32,608 nucleotides of DNA. It comes from an uncultured Clostridium sp. GTDB taxonomy: Bacteria; Bacillota; Clostridia; Clostridiales; Clostridiaceae. The DNA lies in the NCBI GenBank assembly GCA_934755305.1, contig CAKVLD010000034.1, forward strand, positions 1 through 32,608. Direction: 5' to 3'. How positions within the stretch are numbered: position 1 is the first letter of the stretch; each line of letters starts with the position of its first letter. Positions 8,068-16,015 of this stretch are shown here, piece after piece. The notes under the pieces were generated by a model. The model was not told where the DNA came from and made no database searches. It saw only the letters and a program-made list of their open reading frames with translations. A program made the translations under genes and the position numbers.

Positions 8068-8886
8068 TTATCTTAATAATTGAAGAACATTTTGTGGTGC
8101 TTGATTAGCTTGAGCTAACATAGCTTGAGCTGCTTGTTGAAGAATATTATTCTTTGAATAGTTAGTCATTTCCTTAGCCATATCTACGTCTCTAATTCTA
8201 CTTTCAGCAGCACTTAAGTTTTCTGAAGCATTATTTAAGTTAGCTATAGTGTATTCAAGTCTATTTTGAATAGCTCCTAGTGCTGATCTTTGAGAAGATA
8301 CTGCTTCTATAGCATTATTTATTACAGTAATAGCTGCAGTTGCATTAGCAGCAGTATCCATTTGAGCATTTATATTACTAACTGCTAAAGCATCAGCTGT
8401 CATTTGGCTAAATGTAACTGCTATAGTTTGACCTTCATTAGCTCCAACTTGTAATGTCACACTCTTGCTTGCATCTGAGAATAATGTTTGATCATTGAAT
8501 TGAGTTTGAGTTGCTATTCTTGAAATTTCTGCTTCTAACGCTTTAACTTCTTCTGAAATAGCTGTTCTATCTGCTGTTACATTAGTATCGTTAGCAGCTT
8601 GTACAGCTAATTCTCTCATTCTTTGAAGAATGTTATGAGTTTCATTTAAAGCACCTTCAGCAGTTTGAACCATTGAAACACCGTCTTGTGAGTTTCTTGA
8701 AGCTTGATCTAAACCTCTAATTTGAGCTCTCATCTTTTCTGAAATAGAAAGACCTGCTGCATCATCTCCAGCTCTGTTTATTCTTAAACCTGAGCTTAAT
8801 TTTTCCATTGATTTAGATGCATTACCTGAATTTATATTTGTGTTTCTTAAAGCGTTTAATGCGCTCATATTATGATTAATTACCAT
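8068..8886 (-). CDS. hag: Flagellin, major filament subunit
   Basis: This is the main flagellin, 272 residues and cysteine-free. The N-terminal D0/D1 region is canonical (MVINHNMSALNALRN, then KLSSGLRINRAGDDAAGLSI, then GVSMVQTAEGALNETHNILQ and RMRELAVQAANDT), as is the C-terminal arm (RIRDVDMAKEM, ILQQAAQAMLAQANQAPQNV, LQLLR). The variable centre is short, about residues 135-200, as in other small clostridial and bacillar flagellins. AAGGAGGAATTTTAA precedes the ATG. The gene is monocistronic: a sigma-D promoter lies about 105 nt upstream and a strong terminator follows. A CsrA-type hairpin lies just upstream of the ribosome binding site, so translation is probably controlled by the FliW and CsrA proteins encoded upstream. 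Export would use FliS as chaperone, and the Ser/Thr-containing centre is the likely target of the adjacent glycosyltransferases. Confidence 0.98.
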   Translation of the reverse strand: MVINHNMSALNALRNTNINSGNASKSMEKLSSGLRINRAGDDAAGLSISEKMRAQIRGLDQASRNSQDGVSMVQTAEGALNETHNILQRMRELAVQAANDTNVTADRTAISEEVKALEAEISRIATQTQFNDQTLFSDASKSVTLQVGANEGQTIAVTFSQMTADALAVSNINAQMDTAANATAAITVINNAIEAVSSQRSALGAIQNRLEYTIANLNNASENLSAAESRIRDVDMAKEMTNYSKNNILQQAAQAMLAQANQAPQNVLQLLR

Positions 8887-8890
8887 TTAA

Positions 8891-8924
8891 AATTCCTCCT
8901 TGATTTAACGTGACATCCATGTCA
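8891..8924 (-). promoter_or_regulatory. CsrA-binding hairpin and ribosome binding site in the flagellin leader
   Basis: On the minus strand TGACA-TGGA-TGTCA (8924-8911) forms a perfect hairpin with GGA in the loop. Its core ACATGGATGT differs at one position from the known CsrA consensus ACARGGATGT. A second GGA motif lies in the Shine-Dalgarno AGGAGGAATT (8900-8891), 10 nt downstream. This mirrors the two-site arrangement in the Bacillus subtilis hag leader, where CsrA bound at both sites blocks ribosomes and FliW relieves the block. fliW and csrA are encoded 3.5 kb upstream in this window. Repression here is inferred from the motif and the known system. Confidence 0.8.
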
Positions 8925-8988
8925 TATTATTTTACTTTTACTTATTTTTTACTCTTAAGAGTTTTATTGGTTAACCTTTATATTTATA

Positions 8989-9015
8989 TATTCGTATAGC
9001 TATTATAGAACTTTA
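8989..9015 (-). promoter_or_regulatory. Sigma-D (FliA-type) promoter of the main flagellin gene
   Basis: On the minus strand TAAA (9015-9012) is separated by 17 nt from CGAATA (8994-8989), the sigma-D arrangement with one change in the -10 box. The predicted leader is about 95 nt. It contains the palindromes GGTTAACC (8969-8976) and ACTCTTAAGAGT (8951-8962) before the CsrA hairpin. Confidence 0.75.
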
Positions 9016-9083
9016 TAGTTTTTTTGTATTTTTTTATTTTTAATTCTTTTTTATTCCAAATAACTTTTCTTTAATTTCTTTTT

Positions 9084-9144
9084 TAAAAGAAAAAGATTCT
9101 ATATAGATAGACACCTTTTAAGTGTTAATCTATACAGAATCTTT
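9084..9144 (-). terminator. Terminator of the late flagellar operon
   Basis: A long imperfect hairpin pairs AAAGATTCT with AGAATCTTT (9 pairs), then TATAGAT with ATCTATA (7), then ACAC with GTGT (4), around a 7-nt loop. On the minus strand it runs into TTTTTCTTTT. A T-rich tail also follows on the plus strand, so it may work both ways. It separates the fliT-like gene from the flagellin promoter. Together with the promoter and leader features it accounts for most of the 326-nt gap 8887-9212. Confidence 0.85.
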
Positions 9145-9212
9145 ATTTTTTAGTTCCTTTTAGTAGAGCTCCCCTTTAAAACATTGATGTATAATCTCTA
9201 TTTTTTATTTTG

Positions 9213-9536
9213 CTAAGCTCGTCCACCAAAATAATTTCCTGGTGCTATATTAGAAGAATACATTCTTTGCATTTTTCTTCCTCTACTTAACTTTCTAATA
9301 TCCTCTTTTGTTGTAGCCATCTCTGATTTTATCAAAATGCCTAAATTTTTATCCAATTCATCTAATTTCATTTCACAATATATACTTTTCTTTTCTTCAT
9401 TAGAAACATCAAAATTAACTATCTGTTTTATTACCTCTTCTCTTTTTAAGAAAAATTCATCCACAGGAATATTAAGCTTAATTCCAGACATTACATTTCT
9501 TGTTAAAACCGCATACTCTTCAAACAATTCTCTCAT
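9213..9536 (-). CDS. fliT: FliT-like flagellar chaperone, last gene of the late operon
   Basis: This 107-residue helical protein directly follows fliD, the usual place of the FliD chaperone FliT. It is rich in Glu, Lys and Leu, with helices around residues 1-17, 25-60 and 60-85. It ends in a basic, glycine-containing tail (SRGRKMQRMY, then NYFGGRA). Sequence similarity to FliT is weak by eye, so the name rests on position, size and helical character. The ATG lies 5 nt after the fliD stop and no Shine-Dalgarno sequence is visible (AGTTAAAACTT), which suggests translation by ribosomes finishing fliD. An alternative is an uncharacterised clostridial flagellar protein sharing only the location. 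Confidence 0.65.
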   Translation of the reverse strand: MRELFEEYAVLTRNVMSGIKLNIPVDEFFLKREEVIKQIVNFDVSNEEKKSIYCEMKLDELDKNLGILIKSEMATTKEDIRKLSRGRKMQRMYSSNIAPGNYFGGRA

Positions 9537-9541
9537 AAGTT

Positions 9542-11092
9542 TTAACTAAATGCTGATTGCAAATAAGATAATTGATTATTATAAGTATTCATTGCAGTTT
9601 CAAGCTTCGAATATTTAGAATATAACTTTTGCTCTCTAGCAGATAAATCTGATTGTAATTTTGATATAATTGTAGCATATTTACTTATTTCTTTAGAAAT
9701 AGTTGAATTAGAATCATTACCTTCTATTCCTGCCTTTTTTATTAACAAAGACTTAGTATTTGATTTAAAATTATCATTTAAAATATTTTTTATCTTCTGC
9801 ATAATTCCTGTTTCATTATTTTTCTTTATTTCATCTGTAGAAGTTGATACATTATTAAATAATTTCATAACTTCTTCTGGATTTTCTTCTAAAGCAGCCT
9901 TTAATTTATCTTTATCTATTGTAAAAGTTCCATTCTTACTACCATAATCTTTAACAGGAGTTATACCTATTTTTTCAAGATTTATTGAACATCCACTTAC
10001 GCTTGAAGACATAGCATTCTTTAATTGATTTAATATACTAGTTAACATAGAATCTCTATTTAATAAACCTTTTTGTACTTTTTCATTCCATAGCTTAATT
10101 TCATTCTCTGACATTTCTTTCTTTTCATCATCAGATAATGGTTTATAATCTCTATCATGCTTATCTGTAGTATATTTTGTTAACTTAGTAATTAAATTAT
10201 TATATTCATCGAAAAACTTTATAATTTTATCAGCTGTTTCCGATGCATCATTAGTTCCTGTTAACTTTATAGGAGAATCAATTAAATTTCCACTAGAATC
10301 TCTAGTTACAGTTTCACTATTTAATGTAAACTGTACGTTATCAACAACAATATTATTTGTTTTTGCCACCTTAACTCCAGGTGTTCCCTCATCACCATAT
10401 TTTATGGTACCATTAGAGCTTGTTATTGTAGCCTTTAAATTTGTTCCAGCTGAGGATTTAGCTAACTCATTACCTCCAGACTGTAATGAAAAAGTATTTT
10501 CGCTTCCATCTTCAAGATTTTTCCCCATAGTCTTTGATTCTATAACTATTCCACCAGCAAACTCTGAATAAGTACCTTTTAATCCTAAAGAATCTAATGT
10601 TTCCTTTAAAGCATTATTTAAAAGAGTGTTTTTATCACTTTCGCTACTATCAATAACTGCTGATAAGTCAACTGTCTTACTTTTCCCATTATAATTTATA
10701 GTAAGTTCTTTATTAACAAGATTATCTAAATCACTTACCTTCAACGTCATTTTAGGAGCACTTGCAAGGGACTCAACTGAAACAGTATAATTATCCTTTA
10801 TAGCTTTACCACTTACTGCTTTTGCAGAAACAGCTGATTCATTTGTTGATGTAAATTTTATTGAAGTATATGATTTATCTGATATTAAATTATTACTATT
10901 TAATATATCAAAATAACTATCATAAATCTTAGCACCTTCAGTTATACACTCTCTATACATTGTTTGTTTATATTCAAGTATAGCTTTTTCTTGTTGTTTA
11001 GTTGTAACCTTTTGCTTATAAACAGACATTTCTGAACTTACTAAAGCATCAATATCCATACCAGTTGCTAACCCAGTAATTCTAGTTGTCAT
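9542..11092 (-). CDS. fliD: Flagellar filament cap protein FliD
   Basis: FliD (HAP2) forms the cap under which flagellin subunits fold at the filament tip. The 516 residues are a typical length. The FliD N-terminal domain starts MTTRITGLATGMDIDALVSS and is followed by a long helix (QQEKAILEYKQTMYRECI). The central domains fall at about 75-400. The C-terminal domain ends in a coiled coil (ISKLQSDLSAREQKLYSKY, then METAMNTYNNQLSYLQSAFS-like helix), as expected for the D0 region that binds its chaperone. AAGGAGATGG lies about 8 nt before the ATG. The gene sits between fliS and the fliT-like gene with gaps of about 23 and 5 nt. Confidence 0.96.
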   Translation of the reverse strand: MTTRITGLATGMDIDALVSSEMSVYKQKVTTKQQEKAILEYKQTMYRECITEGAKIYDSYFDILNSNNLISDKSYTSIKFTSTNESAVSAKAVSGKAIKDNYTVSVESLASAPKMTLKVSDLDNLVNKELTINYNGKSKTVDLSAVIDSSESDKNTLLNNALKETLDSLGLKGTYSEFAGGIVIESKTMGKNLEDGSENTFSLQSGGNELAKSSAGTNLKATITSSNGTIKYGDEGTPGVKVAKTNNIVVDNVQFTLNSETVTRDSSGNLIDSPIKLTGTNDASETADKIIKFFDEYNNLITKLTKYTTDKHDRDYKPLSDDEKKEMSENEIKLWNEKVQKGLLNRDSMLTSILNQLKNAMSSSVSGCSINLEKIGITPVKDYGSKNGTFTIDKDKLKAALEENPEEVMKLFNNVSTSTDEIKKNNETGIMQKIKNILNDNFKSNTKSLLIKKAGIEGNDSNSTISKEISKYATIISKLQSDLSAREQKLYSKYSKLETAMNTYNNQLSYLQSAFS

Positions 11093-11115
11093 ATAGAACC
11101 ATCTCCTTTTTTATC

Positions 11116-11496
11116 TTAACTACAAGCTTTCGCCTTATTATAGGCTTCATACCATATATCTCTTATTTGTTCAATTAACGGTATTATTTCTTGTAGTTCT
11201 TTTATATCTTTTTTTATATTGATTTGCATTAATTTTTCAGTTATAAATTCATATACCTTAAAGATTTGTACAGCCCATTCCCCTGCACTTCTATCTAAAG
11301 TAACCATAAGTTCCCCAAATATATTTTGAGTTTTAATCAAATTTTCATGAGCTTCTCTAACATTATTTTCATTAATAGCAATTTCTGCTCTCTTTACAAA
11401 TTTAACTGCCCCATCTAAAAGCATTAAAAGTAATTGATCCTTTGAAGCATAATTTACACTATTATTTTTATAAATATTATATCCATTAGAATACAT
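11116..11496 (-). CDS. fliS: Flagellin export chaperone FliS
   Basis: FliS binds the C-terminal helix of flagellin in the cytoplasm and prevents premature polymerisation. The 126-residue protein shows the family pattern: MYSNGYNIYKNNSVNYASKD, then QLLLMLLDGAVKFVKRAEIA (the conserved 'L..MLYDGA..F...A'), and ENLIKTQNIFGELMVTLDRS with AGEWA. The C terminus (IEQIRDIWYEA) is also typical. The TAG stop of the gene before it overlaps the ribosome binding site TAGGAGGT, so the two are coupled. Only one fliS copy is seen here. Confidence 0.96.
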   Translation of the reverse strand: MYSNGYNIYKNNSVNYASKDQLLLMLLDGAVKFVKRAEIAINENNVREAHENLIKTQNIFGELMVTLDRSAGEWAVQIFKVYEFITEKLMQINIKKDIKELQEIIPLIEQIRDIWYEAYNKAKACS

Positions 11497-11505
11497 ATAT
11501 ACCTC

Positions 11506-11793
11506 CTATTTCACCTTATCAATAAATACACCTTTAGATTTCTTAAATAAATTTTCTTCACTATTTTCAGCCTCTACTTTAATAGTATCATCTAAATTTT
11601 TTATTCCATTTATGGTGAGATATTTTTTCTGTCTATTTGTTTCCTTTTTAACCTTCTCGTATTTTCTTTTCTCTTCTTTATTTATATCACTATCAATTAT
11701 AGAACCTTCTAAATCATGAACTTTATCTTTTTCAATGGACTTTACCATTTTTTCTCTAATATCAATATTCACTAAACTCAACTGATATGGCAT
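11506..11793 (-). CDS. Unrecognised small charged protein between flaG and fliS
   Basis: This 95-residue protein (MPYQLSLVNIDIREKMVKSI...) is rich in Lys and Glu, has no membrane segment or signal peptide and matches no family I recognise. Visible features are a short hydrophobic N-terminal strand, a strongly basic and probably helical centre (KEEKRKYEKVKKETNRQKKY), and a lysine-rich C terminus (FKKSKGVFIDKVK). I start it at ATG 11793 because AGGTGA lies 6 nt upstream; an in-frame GTG at 11802 would abut the flaG stop. It lies inside a run of co-transcribed late flagellar genes, so a role in filament assembly or export is likely, but the function is unknown. Confidence 0.75.
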   Translation of the reverse strand: MPYQLSLVNIDIREKMVKSIEKDKVHDLEGSIIDSDINKEEKRKYEKVKKETNRQKKYLTINGIKNLDDTIKVEAENSEENLFKKSKGVFIDKVK

Positions 11794-11802
11794 AACAATC
11801 AC

Positions 11803-12159
11803 CTATGCATTCTTATCAAAAAGTACGCCCATAAGTTCACACATCTTTGCAACCATATCCAAAATCTTTTTAGGAGGTACTTCCATGATTACCTCCCCAC
11901 TATTATCATCAATAATTTTTATCATTATTGTATTAAACTTATCATGCATTGAAACTTCGGCATGAGTTTTATCTTCTTCTAAAAACTTATTAAGCTTTCC
12001 AATAGCTCTATCCAAATCCTTTTTTAAATATCCATCTTGATTTTCTTCTAAATTCTTTTCTTCACTATTAACTATTTTCTGTTTTTCATATACTTTTTGA
12101 CTATTATCTTTAGTTCCTAGATTGTTTATAAAATCTTCCCTTATTGCTTCAATGCTCAT
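11803..12159 (-). CDS. flaG: FlaG-family flagellar protein
   Basis: FlaG proteins affect filament length in several bacteria; the mechanism is not well defined. This 118-residue protein has a variable charged N terminus (1-50). The conserved C-terminal FlaG domain reads LDRAIGKLNKFLEEDKTHAE, then FNTIMIKIIDDNSGEVIMEV and PPKKILDMVAKMCELMGVLF. The PP-K-hydrophobic helix near the end is diagnostic. GGGGGAATTTAA precedes the ATG. It follows csrA by 11 nt and its TAG stop touches the leader of the next gene. In Bacillus a flaG homologue (yvyC) also lies close to hag and fliD. Confidence 0.93.
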   Translation of the reverse strand: MSIEAIREDFINNLGTKDNSQKVYEKQKIVNSEEKNLEENQDGYLKKDLDRAIGKLNKFLEEDKTHAEVSMHDKFNTIMIKIIDDNSGEVIMEVPPKKILDMVAKMCELMGVLFDKNA

Positions 12160-12170
12160 TTAAATTCCCC

Positions 12171-12386
12171 CTATTTACTTAAATTTTTCAATAAATTTAA
12201 ATCTAGATTCATTGATTCAATATTTTCTTTTTCAATTTCATTATATAATTCTTTTCTTAAAATAGTGGTATCCTTAGGTGCATCTATAGCTAACTTAACA
12301 CTTCCATCTGCAACCTTAGTTACTGTTATTTCAATATTATCTCCAAGTAAAACTGATTGACCTTCTTTTCTTGTAAGCACTAACAT
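12171..12386 (-). CDS. csrA: Translational regulator CsrA
   Basis: CsrA is a dimeric RNA-binding protein that recognises GGA in hairpin loops and blocks translation. The 71-residue form starts MLVLTRKEGQSVLLGDNIEI, followed by TVTKVADGSVKLAIDAPKDT and ILRKELYNEIEKEN, the full beta-strand core plus helix. The usual R6 and the C-terminal basic segment around 'ILRKE' are present. I choose ATG 12386 over an in-frame GTG at 12395 because GGGGTG lies 6 nt before it and family members begin MLVL. It immediately follows fliW, its protein antagonist. Its likely main target is the flagellin leader at 8891-8924. Confidence 0.97.
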   Translation of the reverse strand: MLVLTRKEGQSVLLGDNIEITVTKVADGSVKLAIDAPKDTTILRKELYNEIEKENIESMNLDLNLLKNLSK

Positions 12387-12391
12387 TTCAA

Positions 12392-12757
12392 TCACCCCTT
12401 ACTTATAGGATGCTTAATTTTATATTCTTCATTCTGTAAAATTATTTGTTTTCCAATTCCTTCAACAACATTTATAATTATTGGTGCTCTAAGATTAGTT
12501 GTAGCAGTATTTAAATTCACAGTAGTGTATAACATTATTTCTTCTTCAGACTTTATTTTCATCTCATTTATAGTTTTATCATCTATTTCAACTTCGTATT
12601 CTTTATAAATATCAAATGGAGATATTAATACTAAACCAATATTTTCATCTTTATTTGACTGTAAAACTTTATAAGGTCTAATATCCTCCAGTTCCATTAA
12701 ATTAAATTCCTTATACTCTTCCAATCCTAAAAGCCCTTTTTTGAAAGTAATATTCAT
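12392..12757 (-). CDS. fliW: Flagellar assembly factor FliW
   Basis: FliW binds either flagellin or CsrA. Free FliW sequesters CsrA and so allows flagellin to be translated (established in Bacillus subtilis). The 121-residue protein has the family sequence MNITFKKGLLGLEEYKEFNL, then NIGLVLISPFDIYKEYEVEI and TVNLNTATTNLRAPIIINVV, ending KIKHPISKG. The 'F..G..G.E....F', 'NP/SPF' and 'NL.API.IN' motifs are diagnostic. The start at ATG 12757 is preferred over a GTG at 12766, because AAGAGGTG precedes it with good spacing. The stop lies 5 nt before the csrA ATG. Confidence 0.96.
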   Translation of the reverse strand: MNITFKKGLLGLEEYKEFNLMELEDIRPYKVLQSNKDENIGLVLISPFDIYKEYEVEIDDKTINEMKIKSEEEIMLYTTVNLNTATTNLRAPIIINVVEGIGKQIILQNEEYKIKHPISKG

Positions 12758-12769
12758 ATTAAACACCTC

Positions 12770-13759
12770 TTATAGATAATCTAATAAAGTTTTTGGTAAA
12801 ACTTGAGCACTTACTTGTAATGCTGCTGTATAAGTAGTTTGAGCCATACTATATTCAATAGTTTTTTCAGTAAAATCAATATCTTCAGTATTTGATAATA
12901 CTTGAGTCATATTATAATTTTCATCTTCATTTTTAGATAAAGCTGACTCCATTCTATTTTGTTTTGCTCCAACTTCTGATCTAAGTTTTAAAACATTTTC
13001 TATTGCAGCATCTATAGCCAACATATTTTCTCCTGTTATTTTCTTTATATCCTCAGAATTACCAGATGTAAGGTTTGCTTGAATATCATTAAACAAGCTC
13101 ATCATATTAATTTTTTCGCCTTTTGAATTATTAAATTTTAATATTTCCATTGCTGTCACATTATATTCCATGCTAACACCTTGAGATATTTCAACAGATA
13201 ACTTTTGAGAAAGAGCACCAGTTTGATTGTAGTCATAGATATCTGTAGATTCAGTATCTATTTTATTTCCATCTTTATCAATAAAGTTCAATTCTACATT
13301 TCCAGCAGATGCATCAGTAGAAGTTACTGGCTTTGATGTAGTTTTACTTCCACCAAATATATAACGACCATCAAAACTACTGTTTAAAATTTGGCCTAAT
13401 TCAGAAACTCTCTCTTTTATTTCTTCATTAATAGTTTTACTTTCATTACTTCCATAAGCTGCATTTCCTGCTGAAACCATAAGTTCTCTAACTCTTTGCA
13501 ATGTATTATTAAGTTGTGCTAATGCAGTATCTGTAGCATCCAACCAGCTATCGGTATCTTCTATATTACTTTGATATTGCGCATTAGTATTTAAATTTGT
13601 AGTTAATTGCATACTTCTTACTGTTTTAAAAGGATTATCAGAAGCCCTAGATATTTCTTTACCAGTTGATAATTGCTTATTTATCTTATTTAAATTTCTA
13701 AGATTTTTATTTACATCATTTAAATAATTATTTGCTAGCATTCTATTTGTTATTCTCAT
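12770..13759 (-). CDS. flgL: Flagellar hook-filament junction protein FlgL (HAP3)
   Basis: FlgL joins the hook-filament junction to the flagellin filament. The 329 residues begin MRITNRMLANNYLNDVNKNL, with the flagellin-like N-terminal arm (KQLSTGKEISRASDNP), and end in the matching C-terminal arm (TEKTIEYSMAQTTYTAALQV, ending LPKTLLDYL). The central portion (ADASAGNVELNFIDKDG-type strands) is the exposed domain. ATG 13759 is used because AAGGAAG precedes it at normal distance; an in-frame GTG at 13768 would sit on the ribosome binding site. It follows flgK by 19 nt. Confidence 0.96.
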   Translation of the reverse strand: MRITNRMLANNYLNDVNKNLRNLNKINKQLSTGKEISRASDNPFKTVRSMQLTTNLNTNAQYQSNIEDTDSWLDATDTALAQLNNTLQRVRELMVSAGNAAYGSNESKTINEEIKERVSELGQILNSSFDGRYIFGGSKTTSKPVTSTDASAGNVELNFIDKDGNKIDTESTDIYDYNQTGALSQKLSVEISQGVSMEYNVTAMEILKFNNSKGEKINMMSLFNDIQANLTSGNSEDIKKITGENMLAIDAAIENVLKLRSEVGAKQNRMESALSKNEDENYNMTQVLSNTEDIDFTEKTIEYSMAQTTYTAALQVSAQVLPKTLLDYL

Positions 13760-13778
13760 AAACTTCACTTCCTTAAAC

Positions 13779-15593
13779 CTAATTTATTAATCCATTAATT
13801 ATAACATCTAATAATTCACCGACTGTAGATATTACCTTTGCGCTTGCATTATAAGAATGTTGATATTGTATTAAATTAGCCATTTCTTCATCTAAAGATA
13901 CTCCTGAAATAGAATCTCTACTTGACTCTAATGTATTTACAATAGTTTCTTGATTTGCAACCGTTGTATTACTTTCTGAAGCTTTTACACCTAATCTATC
14001 AATTAAATCTTGAAAAAAGGAATCAAATGTCATACCGCTTGTATCATTAGAAATATTCATTCCATAATTATCAAGAGTAGCTCCTCCTTTTGAAGAATTA
14101 AATATATCTTCTCTCGAAATAATAACACTACCAAAATCTTGTACTCTAAGTAATGAATTTCTTAAAGAAGCAATAGCTGCAGCTCTAGCCCCATCTCCTT
14201 CTGCATCCACATTATTTTCACTTGTAGCAAAAAAGTTATTATCATGAGTCTTCGTTTTTATTTTCATTACATCATTTAGTATTTCTTTATTAATTGTTAT
14301 ATTTTTTGCAGTTATTTCAGTTTCAGAGTTTAAAACTTCATCAATATTTATGATATTTCCTTTACTATCATATTTAGCCACACTCGAATTAACAAAGAAA
14401 GGTAAAGCATCATAACTTACAGCTTCTCCATTTTGAATAGTAGTTGACATTCCACTATGAATAGCATTAATAGAATATGCTAAACCTTTTGCTAAACTAT
14501 CTAATTGTGATTTAAATTCTTTAATATCATCCTGTGATATCATATTTCCTGAAACTTCACCTTGTTGTGGTACAAAAGTCATAAGTTGAGCTGCATTAAT
14601 TTCTTTTCCTTCTCCTATTGAAGATCCATCTGAACGTATAGCGTTTCCATCTTCATCTGCCCACAAAACTCTAGTGGACTTTAAACTTTCAACTTCTTTT
14701 GCTGTTAGTCCATCTACTTTTAGAGTTGCTTTATTCTCTTCTGAAGTACTGTCACCTAATTTATAATATGTTATTATTTGTGTATTAGGATCAGATGGAT
14801 CTTCTTCTATAGATGATATATATGAAAATCTCGCTCCAGAATTTCCAGTTTGAGTAACTAATGTAGGATCCCCCATTTTACCAGCATCGGCTGCTTTTAG
14901 TTCTATTCCATCATGACTCTTGTTATCAACAGTTATTCCAAACTTATAACTCAATTCATCTATTAAGTCATCCCTTGAATCAAGCAAGTCATTAGGTGAT
15001 TGCCCTGCCGCTTTAACTTGTATTATTTGCTTATTTAATGTTTGAATTTTATCTAATAATGTATTTACGTCTTTAACATTTTGTCTAAGTGAATTTTGTG
15101 AGTTAGTCTCTAACTCTTCAAGCTTTGTATATGCATTATTTATTGCATCAGTTAACGCTAAGGTTTGTTGTGCAACTATAGTTCTTGCATTTGAACTATT
15201 TGGTTGTTTAGCAAGCTCTGACCAAGCATCAAAGAACTTTCCCATCTTAGATGATATCCCTATATCAGATGGTTCTCCAAAAATATCTTCAACTTGTGAT
15301 AAAACTTGACTTCTTACATCTGCGCTTCCTAATGCTGCATTAGCTGTTCTTACTTGATAATCCAAAAAAGTATTTCTTATTCTCTCAACAGCTTCAATTT
15401 GAGCCCCTGTTCCTTGTTGTCCCATTTTAGGGTTTCCTGTAGATAATGGCGTACTAGCAACAACCTTAGCCCTTTGCCTTGTATATCCTACTGTATTAGA
15501 ATTAGAAATATTATGTGATGTTACACTTACTTGAGCTTGACTCACACTTAATCCGCTTTTTCCTGTATTAAATGTAGTAAATAATCCTGACAT
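13779..15593 (-). CDS. flgK: Flagellar hook-associated protein FlgK (HAP1)
   Basis: FlgK forms the first junction zone between hook and filament. The 604 residues are a normal length. The N-terminal rod/hook arm reads SGLFTTFNTGKSGLSVSQAQ, then VTSHNISNSNTVGYTRQRAK, which contains the 'N.SN..T.GYTRQ' motif. The D1 helices follow (KMGKFFDAWSELAKQPNSSN, ARTIVAQQTLALTDAINNAY). The C terminus SLDEEMANLIQYQHSYNASA, then KVISTVGELLDVIINGLIN, is the hallmark of FlgK. GGAGGCTGAAAA precedes the ATG. Flanked by flgN and flgL, it is in the usual late operon order. Confidence 0.97.
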   Translation of the reverse strand: MSGLFTTFNTGKSGLSVSQAQVSVTSHNISNSNTVGYTRQRAKVVASTPLSTGNPKMGQQGTGAQIEAVERIRNTFLDYQVRTANAALGSADVRSQVLSQVEDIFGEPSDIGISSKMGKFFDAWSELAKQPNSSNARTIVAQQTLALTDAINNAYTKLEELETNSQNSLRQNVKDVNTLLDKIQTLNKQIIQVKAAGQSPNDLLDSRDDLIDELSYKFGITVDNKSHDGIELKAADAGKMGDPTLVTQTGNSGARFSYISSIEEDPSDPNTQIITYYKLGDSTSEENKATLKVDGLTAKEVESLKSTRVLWADEDGNAIRSDGSSIGEGKEINAAQLMTFVPQQGEVSGNMISQDDIKEFKSQLDSLAKGLAYSINAIHSGMSTTIQNGEAVSYDALPFFVNSSVAKYDSKGNIINIDEVLNSETEITAKNITINKEILNDVMKIKTKTHDNNFFATSENNVDAEGDGARAAAIASLRNSLLRVQDFGSVIISREDIFNSSKGGATLDNYGMNISNDTSGMTFDSFFQDLIDRLGVKASESNTTVANQETIVNTLESSRDSISGVSLDEEMANLIQYQHSYNASAKVISTVGELLDVIINGLIN

Positions 15594-15604
15594 TTTTCAG
15601 CCTC

Positions 15605-16015
15605 CTATCTTGATAAATTCCCCATAGATGTATATGTCTTTACATCTCTTCTAGGATTAATTAAATTTAAAATTTGAGTATTAAAACCTATTTGTTGTTT
15701 TATAAGTAATTCATTAGTCTCCTTTTGTTGCTTTACTAAAGTAATTATTTTTTTAACTTTTCTATATTCATCAACTAAATCTTCATTTTTACTTTCGTTA
15801 ATAATTTCTCTCATAGGTTTATTCCCCACTAACTTTCTTCTATTAACTTCTTCTTGTGCTATTTGTTGATTACTTAGTTTTATTTTTTCTATTACTTCTT
15901 CTATTGAAAACACATCTTTTTTCATTATATATACGTATTGCTCTTGTAATAATGCTAATAGATTTTCTAATGCATTAGTTTCATTAATAATTATATCAAC
16001 TAATTTTTTATCCAT
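15605..16015 (-). CDS. flgN: Flagellar export chaperone FlgN
   Basis: FlgN is the chaperone for FlgK and FlgL. This 136-residue protein is entirely helical in character: MDKKLVDIIINETNALENLL, ALLQEQYVYIMKKDVFSIEE, VIEKIKLSNQQIAQEEVNRR, and a third helix of VKKIITLVKQQKETNELLIK, then QQIGFNTQILNLI. This matches the FlgN domain ('L...L..E...Y..L' near the N terminus). The ATG overlaps the flgM stop by one base (TAATG) and AAGGAG lies within the flgM end. It is directly upstream of its two client genes, flgK and flgL. Confidence 0.92.
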   Translation of the reverse strand: MDKKLVDIIINETNALENLLALLQEQYVYIMKKDVFSIEEVIEKIKLSNQQIAQEEVNRRKLVGNKPMREIINESKNEDLVDEYRKVKKIITLVKQQKETNELLIKQQIGFNTQILNLINPRRDVKTYTSMGNLSR

